DNA of 9,862 nucleotides from Pseudanabaena sp. CAN_BIN31 (GTDB taxonomy: Bacteria; Cyanobacteriota; Cyanobacteriia; Pseudanabaenales; Pseudanabaenaceae): positions 1 through 9,862 of the forward strand of contig JAJAZG010000079.1 of NCBI GenBank assembly GCA_026785865.1, given 5' to 3'. Position numbers and translations under genes: made by a program. Below, piece after piece: positions 6,342 to 9,862 of this stretch. How positions within the stretch are numbered: position 1 is the first letter of the stretch; every line of letters begins with the position of its first letter. The notes under the pieces were generated by a model that worked only from the letters and a program-made list of their open reading frames with translations, made no database searches and was not told the origin of the DNA.

Positions 6342-6578
6342 ATGACTACCTTTGAAGAAGTTCAAGACATTGTTGCATCACAATTAGGCGTTGATAAAGC
6401 CGAAGTTAAGTCTGAGGCTAGCTTTGCGAACGACCTTGGCGCTGACTCTCTCGATACCGTTGAACTAGTTATGGCGCTAGAAGAAAAATTTGGCGTTGAA
6501 ATCCCCGACGAAGACGCAGAAAAGATTGCCACTGTGCAGAATGCCGTTGATTACATTGACAGCAAGAAAGCTGCTTAA
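6342..6578 (+). CDS. acpP: Acyl carrier protein
   Basis: This 78-residue, acidic, four-helix protein carries growing acyl chains in type II fatty acid synthesis. Ser36 in the DSL motif (GADSLDTVELVMALE) is the 4'-phosphopantetheine attachment site. Length and sequence are typical of bacterial and plastid ACP, and the whole chain is conserved with no extension. The ATG at 6342 is the only sensible start. It precedes fabF by 99 bp on the same strand, the standard cyanobacterial arrangement, so carrier and condensing enzyme are made together, with the hairpin between them probably lowering fabF relative to acpP. No HIP1 octamer lies within it, as expected for a short, strongly constrained gene. 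Confidence 0.97.
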   Translation: MTTFEEVQDIVASQLGVDKAEVKSEASFANDLGADSLDTVELVMALEEKFGVEIPDEDAEKIATVQNAVDYIDSKKAA

Positions 6579-6594
6579 GCAATTGTTTTAGATT

Positions 6595-6638
6595 AAAGCT
6601 TTGTTGCTCAGCGATTTGCTGCTATGCAATGAAGCTTT
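6595..6638 (+). terminator. Imperfect hairpin between acpP and fabF (possible attenuating terminator)
   Basis: AAAGCTTTGTTGC (6595-6607) pairs with GCAATGAAGCTTT (6626-6638) with two mispairs or wobbles, and a smaller CAGC/GCTG stem lies in the loop. It is followed by TCTGTTCTT, a broken T-tract. This resembles a leaky terminator that would let ACP mRNA outnumber fabF mRNA. Confidence 0.4.
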
Positions 6639-6677
6639 TCTGTTCTTAAAATTTTTGACATATTGATTCCAAACGAA

Positions 6678-7934
6678 ATGCAAAACCCTCAGCCCCTCTC
6701 TCGCGTCGTTGTCACTGGACTAGGTGCAATCACACCGATCGGTAACACGGTCGAAGAATATTGGCAAGGTCTAGTCGATGGCAAAAACGGGATTACCGCA
6801 ATTACTCGCTTTGATACAACCGATCATGAATGTCGCGTTGGTGGTGAAGTAAAAGATTTTGATCCACTTGCCTATGTCCCAGCCAAAGAAGCGCGACGGA
6901 TGGATCGCTTTGCTCAATTTGGTGTGAGTGCCAGCATCCAAGCCTTACGTGACTCTAAGCTCGAAATAACGCCACTTAATGCACCTCAGATTGGCGTGTT
7001 GCTAGGTACTGGCATTGGCGGATTGCAAGTGCTGGAAGACCAGCACGAAATTATTCGCACCAAAGGTCCAAGCCGTTGTAGTCCATTCATGATTCCGATG
7101 ATGATCGGCAATATGGCAGCAGGCTTGACTGCCATTCATACGGGCGCACAAGGCCCCAACTCCTGCACGGTGACTGCTTGCGCGGCTGGCTCCAATGCGA
7201 TCGGCGATGCATTTCGTTTGGTGCAAAGTGGCTTTGCTCAAGCGATGATCTGTGGCGGCACTGAAGCCGCAATTACACCCTTAGGCTTTGCTGGATTTGC
7301 CTCAGCTCGTGCCATGTCTCGCCGTAATGACGATCCTGCGCATGCTTCACGCCCCTTTGACAAAGACCGCGATGGCTTTGTGATGGGTGAAGGTGCAGGA
7401 ATTTTAATCCTTGAAAATCTCGATCATGCTCTAGCGCGTGGAGCAAAAATCTATGCGGAAATCGTCGGTTACGGATGCACCTGCGATGCCTACCACATGA
7501 CCTCACCGTCTCCCAATGGCGAAGGTGCAGTCCGAGCGATGACTCTTGCCCTCAAAGATGGCGATGTTACGCCTGAGATGGTGGACTATATCAACGCTCA
7601 CGGTACAAGTACTTCGGCGAATGATAGTACTGAGACTAAGGCAATTAAGAAAGTATTGGGCGATCGCGCTTATCAGGTTGCAGTTAGTTCTACTAAGTCC
7701 ATGACGGGTCATTTACTGGGTGGGTCGGGTGGCATTGAGGCGGTGGCAACAGTTTTGGCAGTCCAAAATGACATTGCGCCGCCGACGATGAACCTCGAAA
7801 ATCCCGATCCTGAATGCGATCTCGATTATGTGCCGAACAAGTCACGTCCGATGACGATTAATGTGGCGACCTCCAACTCCTTTGGCTTCGGCGGTCATAA
7901 CGTCACTCTAGTTTTCAAAAAATACCAAGCGTGA
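6678..7934 (+). CDS. fabF: Beta-ketoacyl-ACP synthase II
   Basis: This 418-residue condensing enzyme elongates acyl-ACP with malonyl-ACP in fatty acid synthesis. The thiolase-fold triad is visible: Cys168 in TACAAGSNA, His308 in NAHGTST and His345 in MTGHLLGGSG, with Lys340 before it and the glycine-rich SFGFGGHN (401-408) at the end. It begins VVVTGLGAITPIGN close to the N-terminus, as in family members. I prefer ATG 6678, giving MQNPQPLS, over an in-frame TTG at 6663 that would add five residues. Cys-His-His chemistry distinguishes it from FabH. It follows acpP and ends in a strong bidirectional terminator, so the unit is acpP-fabF only. The transketolase gene often found next in cyanobacteria is absent here. 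Only one HIP1 octamer is present (around 7660). Confidence 0.97.
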   Translation: MQNPQPLSRVVVTGLGAITPIGNTVEEYWQGLVDGKNGITAITRFDTTDHECRVGGEVKDFDPLAYVPAKEARRMDRFAQFGVSASIQALRDSKLEITPLNAPQIGVLLGTGIGGLQVLEDQHEIIRTKGPSRCSPFMIPMMIGNMAAGLTAIHTGAQGPNSCTVTACAAGSNAIGDAFRLVQSGFAQAMICGGTEAAITPLGFAGFASARAMSRRNDDPAHASRPFDKDRDGFVMGEGAGILILENLDHALARGAKIYAEIVGYGCTCDAYHMTSPSPNGEGAVRAMTLALKDGDVTPEMVDYINAHGTSTSANDSTETKAIKKVLGDRAYQVAVSSTKSMTGHLLGGSGGIEAVATVLAVQNDIAPPTMNLENPDPECDLDYVPNKSRPMTINVATSNSFGFGGHNVTLVFKKYQA

Positions 7935-7991
7935 ATATTTCATAAAAAAAGAAGGGGCGCAACGCGCCCCTTCTTTTTTTACGAAATATTC
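7933..7991. terminator. Bidirectional terminator between fabF and the phosphatase gene
   Basis: A perfect 17-bp stem (7944-7960 with 7964-7980, loop AAC) has a GGGGCGC/GCGCCCC core, seven A on the left and seven T on the right, so it terminates on either strand. Further out GAATATTTC (7933-7941) pairs with GAAATATTC (7983-7991), overlapping both stop codons. It serves the convergent genes on each side. Confidence 0.9.
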
Positions 7992-8449
7992 TAAAAATCG
8001 CCATAGTCAACTTGTAGACAGGTTAAGCCGAGATCTCGCCAGACCTTCACAACTTGATCTCGATCGTCCAACACAAACGCAACATTATATTTATTGAGAA
8101 TAAATTCATCGTAAATTTCTTTTTTGACGATGCTGTCTTTTCGCACATCACCAGACTTTCGCATGTGTAAACCATCAAAAGAGATATCGTGTTTTTGCAA
8201 CCATGCTAAAGTTTGCGGCTTGAATTTATCCTCTCGCCCAGACACAAAGACGATCGCCTTTCCTGATGTTTCCAAAATTGATCGCACTGGCTCATTGACG
8301 AGATCCTTCTCGCAGCTAGCCGCATCATAGGGATTGCGATCGCCGATTAAAGCGATCGTTCCATCAAGATCGCAGAGAATTGCATCAGGCAAATTTGGAT
8401 TATGGGCTGGTTTTGGCGATCGCGCTGTCGCGATGAATTGGTTGGACAT
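7991..8449 (-). CDS. Stand-alone HAD 3'-phosphatase of the T4 polynucleotide-kinase type
   Basis: The 152-residue protein is a single HAD phosphatase domain. Nucleophile and general acid are Asp27 and Asp29 in CDLDGT. GDRNPYDAASCEKD follows, then FVSGRE (Ser70, Arg72), GDVRKDSIVKKEIY (100-113) and VLDDRDQVVKVWRDLG (126-141). It ends in QVDYGDF. This order and wording closely follow the C-terminal 3'-phosphatase domain of phage T4 Pnk, including the RNP-YD and DDR-QVV-WR blocks, so the likely reaction is removal of 3'-phosphate or 2',3'-cyclic phosphate from nucleic acid ends. The kinase domain is absent, and no ligase or kinase gene is adjacent. The first 20 residues are unstructured. It is convergent with fabF and divergent from the response regulator. 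Activity on a small phosphate ester cannot be excluded. Confidence 0.8.
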   Translation of the reverse strand: MSNQFIATARSPKPAHNPNLPDAILCDLDGTIALIGDRNPYDAASCEKDLVNEPVRSILETSGKAIVFVSGREDKFKPQTLAWLQKHDISFDGLHMRKSGDVRKDSIVKKEIYDEFILNKYNVAFVLDDRDQVVKVWRDLGLTCLQVDYGDF

Positions 8450-8488
8450 ATTTCTAGAGCCGTTTAAAATTCTGAGTACAGAAGAAGA

Positions 8489-8520
8489 GCGCTTCGCGCC
8501 GCCATTACCTAATATATAAT
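8489..8520 (+). promoter_or_regulatory. Divergent promoter region: GCGC hairpin and -10 box
   Basis: The 108-bp gap between the phosphatase and the response regulator holds a GCGC-TTC-GCGC palindrome (8489-8499) and a perfect TATAAT (8515-8520) about 38 bp before the regulator ATG. No good -35 box is present at 17 bases; the palindrome lies there instead. This suggests an activator-dependent start or a chance match. Confidence 0.35.
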
Positions 8521-8557
8521 CAAGGCTAACAAACTGAATTTAGAAAAATTTAGAATC

Positions 8558-9211
8558 ATGACTGTAGCAACAGCAAAACCTTTGAAAGTCCTGATTGTTG
8601 AAGACGATCCACTGATCCAACTTGGATTAGAGCAATCACTCTCGCAACAGCCAAATATTACTGTAATTGGTATCGCAGAAGATGGCTACATCGGTGTAAA
8701 AATGGCGCAGGAATTACAGCCTGACATTATCGTGATGGATATTGGTTTGCCAAGGTTGGATGGAATTTCGGCAACCAAAAAAATCAAAGCTGCATCACCA
8801 AATATTCATGTTGTGATGCTTAGCTCCCATACAGATGAAACAGAAATCATTGCAGCTCTATCAAGTGGCGCTGATGCCTACTGTGTCAAAGGCACAAGTA
8901 CTGACAGTCTTTTAGCAGCTTTTGCCGCCGCTAAGGATGGGGCTACTTATCTCGATCCGCAAATTGCCCGTAAAGTAATGGATCATCTCAAGCCGCCGAC
9001 TCAACCTGAAAATACTTCGCACCTATCACAACGAGAATTAGAAGTGCTGAAATTAATTGTTGAAGGCAAGAGCAATCCTGAAATTGCTAAAGTACTTTAC
9101 CTCAGTCCCAACACGATTAAAACTCATGTGCGCGGCATCATGAACAAGTTATCCGTTGACGATCGCGTACAAGCCGCAGTTCTGGCTCTGCGATCGGGAT
9201 TAGTGAATTAA
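8558..9211 (+). CDS. NarL/FixJ-family response regulator
   Basis: The 217-residue protein has a receiver domain (about 9-125) and a LuxR-type helix-turn-helix domain (about 154-215). The receiver keeps the acidic pair (Asp16, Asp17 after Glu15), phospho-acceptor Asp61 in VMDIGLP, the switch Ser89-Ser90 and Lys111 in CVKG. The DNA-binding part has LSQRELEVLKLI, NPEIAKVLYLS and NTIKTHVRGIMNKL, the usual scaffold and recognition helices. It should bind DNA as a dimer when phosphorylated. No histidine kinase lies beside it, so it is an orphan in this window and its target genes are unknown. The sequence resembles a group widely conserved in cyanobacteria, but I cannot assign a gene name. All functional residues are intact. 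Confidence 0.93.
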   Translation: MTVATAKPLKVLIVEDDPLIQLGLEQSLSQQPNITVIGIAEDGYIGVKMAQELQPDIIVMDIGLPRLDGISATKKIKAASPNIHVVMLSSHTDETEIIAALSSGADAYCVKGTSTDSLLAAFAAAKDGATYLDPQIARKVMDHLKPPTQPENTSHLSQRELEVLKLIVEGKSNPEIAKVLYLSPNTIKTHVRGIMNKLSVDDRVQAAVLALRSGLVN

Positions 9212-9263
9212 CTTAAGTGCAGCGTTTAACTTTTAGATTTTATGGCGATCGCGAATAACGCTA

Positions 9264-9269
9264 TATAAT
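9264..9269 (+). promoter_or_regulatory. -10 box upstream of the small unknown gene
   Basis: A perfect TATAAT lies 42 bp before the GTG start, just after a HIP1 octamer. No clear -35 is seen at the expected distance, so the match is suggestive only. It implies the downstream gene can be transcribed separately from the response regulator. Confidence 0.35.
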
Positions 9270-9311
9270 CAGTACTGATATACAGAACAACAAAACAGAG
9301 CGACAAAAACT

Positions 9312-9761
9312 GTGTCACATACCTTTTTAGTGCAACCTGGGAAATGGACTATCGAAGGTAATTGGATCGAGCGAGACTCGATGCCAACTAGAGTTAAAGG
9401 TAAAACGTTAGTCGGTTGGTCAAAGGATAACTATTGGTTCACGATGGTCACAAAACTGACCTTTCCTGATAGCGATCGCGAAGAGTTAACAATGGCTTAT
9501 AAGGGTCGAATTGATTCAGACGAGCGCAGTTTTACATTTGTCGTTGATGATAGCTCTCTGGGCAAAGTTGAAGGGGAAGGAATAATTGGACCAGATTCAA
9601 TTATTCAACGATATTGGGTAATGGGTGACAAAAAAATGCGAACAGGTTTTCAGTCCCTTTTCCGTCGAGATAGTAATACTTATTCTTGGTCTGGTGGCAT
9701 TATTGCAGGGCAAAACTTAGAAAGCACAATGGAATCAATACTAACCCGACATGCAGATTAG
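9312..9761 (+). CDS. Unrecognised 149-residue protein, DUF1579-like in style
   Basis: I do not recognise this protein with confidence. It has 149 residues, no signal peptide, no membrane segment and no cysteine. Alternating short strands such as GKWTIEGNW, YWFTMVTKLTF, RSFTFVVDDS and GIIGPDSIIQRYWVMG suggest a small beta-barrel or lipocalin-like fold, as in DUF1579-type proteins; this is a weak resemblance. The start is GTG (9312), with no ATG nearby in frame before residue 24, and a GAG-rich stretch about 10 bp upstream might serve the ribosome. It lies 100 bp after the response regulator on the same strand, with its own -10 box in the gap, so it may be linked to that regulator. It is followed by a perfect 25-bp stem. 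It has one HIP1 octamer and appears native. Confidence 0.7.
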   Translation: MSHTFLVQPGKWTIEGNWIERDSMPTRVKGKTLVGWSKDNYWFTMVTKLTFPDSDREELTMAYKGRIDSDERSFTFVVDDSSLGKVEGEGIIGPDSIIQRYWVMGDKKMRTGFQSLFRRDSNTYSWSGGIIAGQNLESTMESILTRHAD

Positions 9762-9795
9762 TATAGCTGTCGCCACTTATATTAAAACCCAAACC

Positions 9796-9848
9796 AAAAC
9801 CCAAAAAACAGATGCGGCGCTCCGCGCCGCATCTGTTTTTTGGGTTTT
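9796..9848. terminator. 25-bp perfect bidirectional terminator hairpin
   Basis: The arms 9796-9820 and 9824-9848 are perfectly complementary around a TCC loop. The core is GCGGCGC/GCGCCGC, flanked by CAGAT/ATCTG, then six A on the left and six T on the right, then CCC/GGG and AAAA/TTTT. It would stop transcription of the upstream small gene and of anything entering from the right edge. The last 14 bases of the window hold nothing recognisable. Confidence 0.85.
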
Positions 9849-9862
9849 ATGTCCCAACATAC

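Noticed and set aside
7002..7712. Several minus-strand open frames inside fabF
   Set aside because: They are shadows of a fully conserved fabF, are Cys/His/Arg-rich and have no recognisable domains.
8124..8519. Plus-strand open frames over the phosphatase gene
   Set aside because: They are antisense to a gene with clear HAD motifs and have no plausible protein features.
1..9862. CRISPR array
   Set aside because: No regularly spaced direct repeats were seen; the repeats present are HIP1 octamers and hairpins.

Overview
The window looks like chromosomal DNA from a filamentous-type cyanobacterium, possibly Pseudanabaena-like. Octamers of the HIP1 type (GCGATCGC) are scattered through most genes, obvious Shine-Dalgarno sites are largely absent, and the set radA, acpP, fabF, a NarL-type regulator and a two-domain NlpC/P60 peptidase is typical of the phylum. 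The genus is inference.

Layout. Positions 1-1165 hold a minus-strand pair: an SH3-like plus NlpC/P60 cell-wall peptidase followed 4 bp later by a glutathione S-transferase-like gene that runs off the left edge. Between this pair and a minus-strand tRNA-Leu(CAA) (1418-1501) lies a structured segment (about 1200-1325) that reads on the minus strand like a leader or small RNA, with a terminator hairpin and a competing pairing. Upstream of the tRNA are its likely promoter and a 120-bp element with perfect 26-bp terminal inverted repeats (1587-1706), probably a MITE.

Positions 1809-3703 hold a tightly coupled two-gene cassette: an ABC/OLD-like ATPase and a small TOPRIM-like acidic-motif protein sharing an ATGA overlap. 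It contains no HIP1 octamer, unlike its neighbours, and sits directly upstream of radA. It is the best candidate here for an accessory, possibly anti-phage, system that I cannot assign to a named family.

The rest is mostly core genome. radA (recombination ATPase) ends inside a strong hairpin. A glutaminase-like gene carries an apparent Glu-to-Arg change at a catalytic position and is very rich in HIP1. acpP and fabF form a fatty-acid synthesis unit separated by a hairpin. A bidirectional terminator separates fabF from a convergent stand-alone 3'-phosphatase of the T4 polynucleotide-kinase HAD type. A NarL-type response regulator is divergent from the phosphatase, followed by a small unrecognised protein with a GTG start and a 25-bp perfect stem at the right edge.

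Several intergenic stem-loops share a GCGC-NNN-GCGC core with a trinucleotide loop, suggesting a local family of palindromes, some of which serve as terminators.
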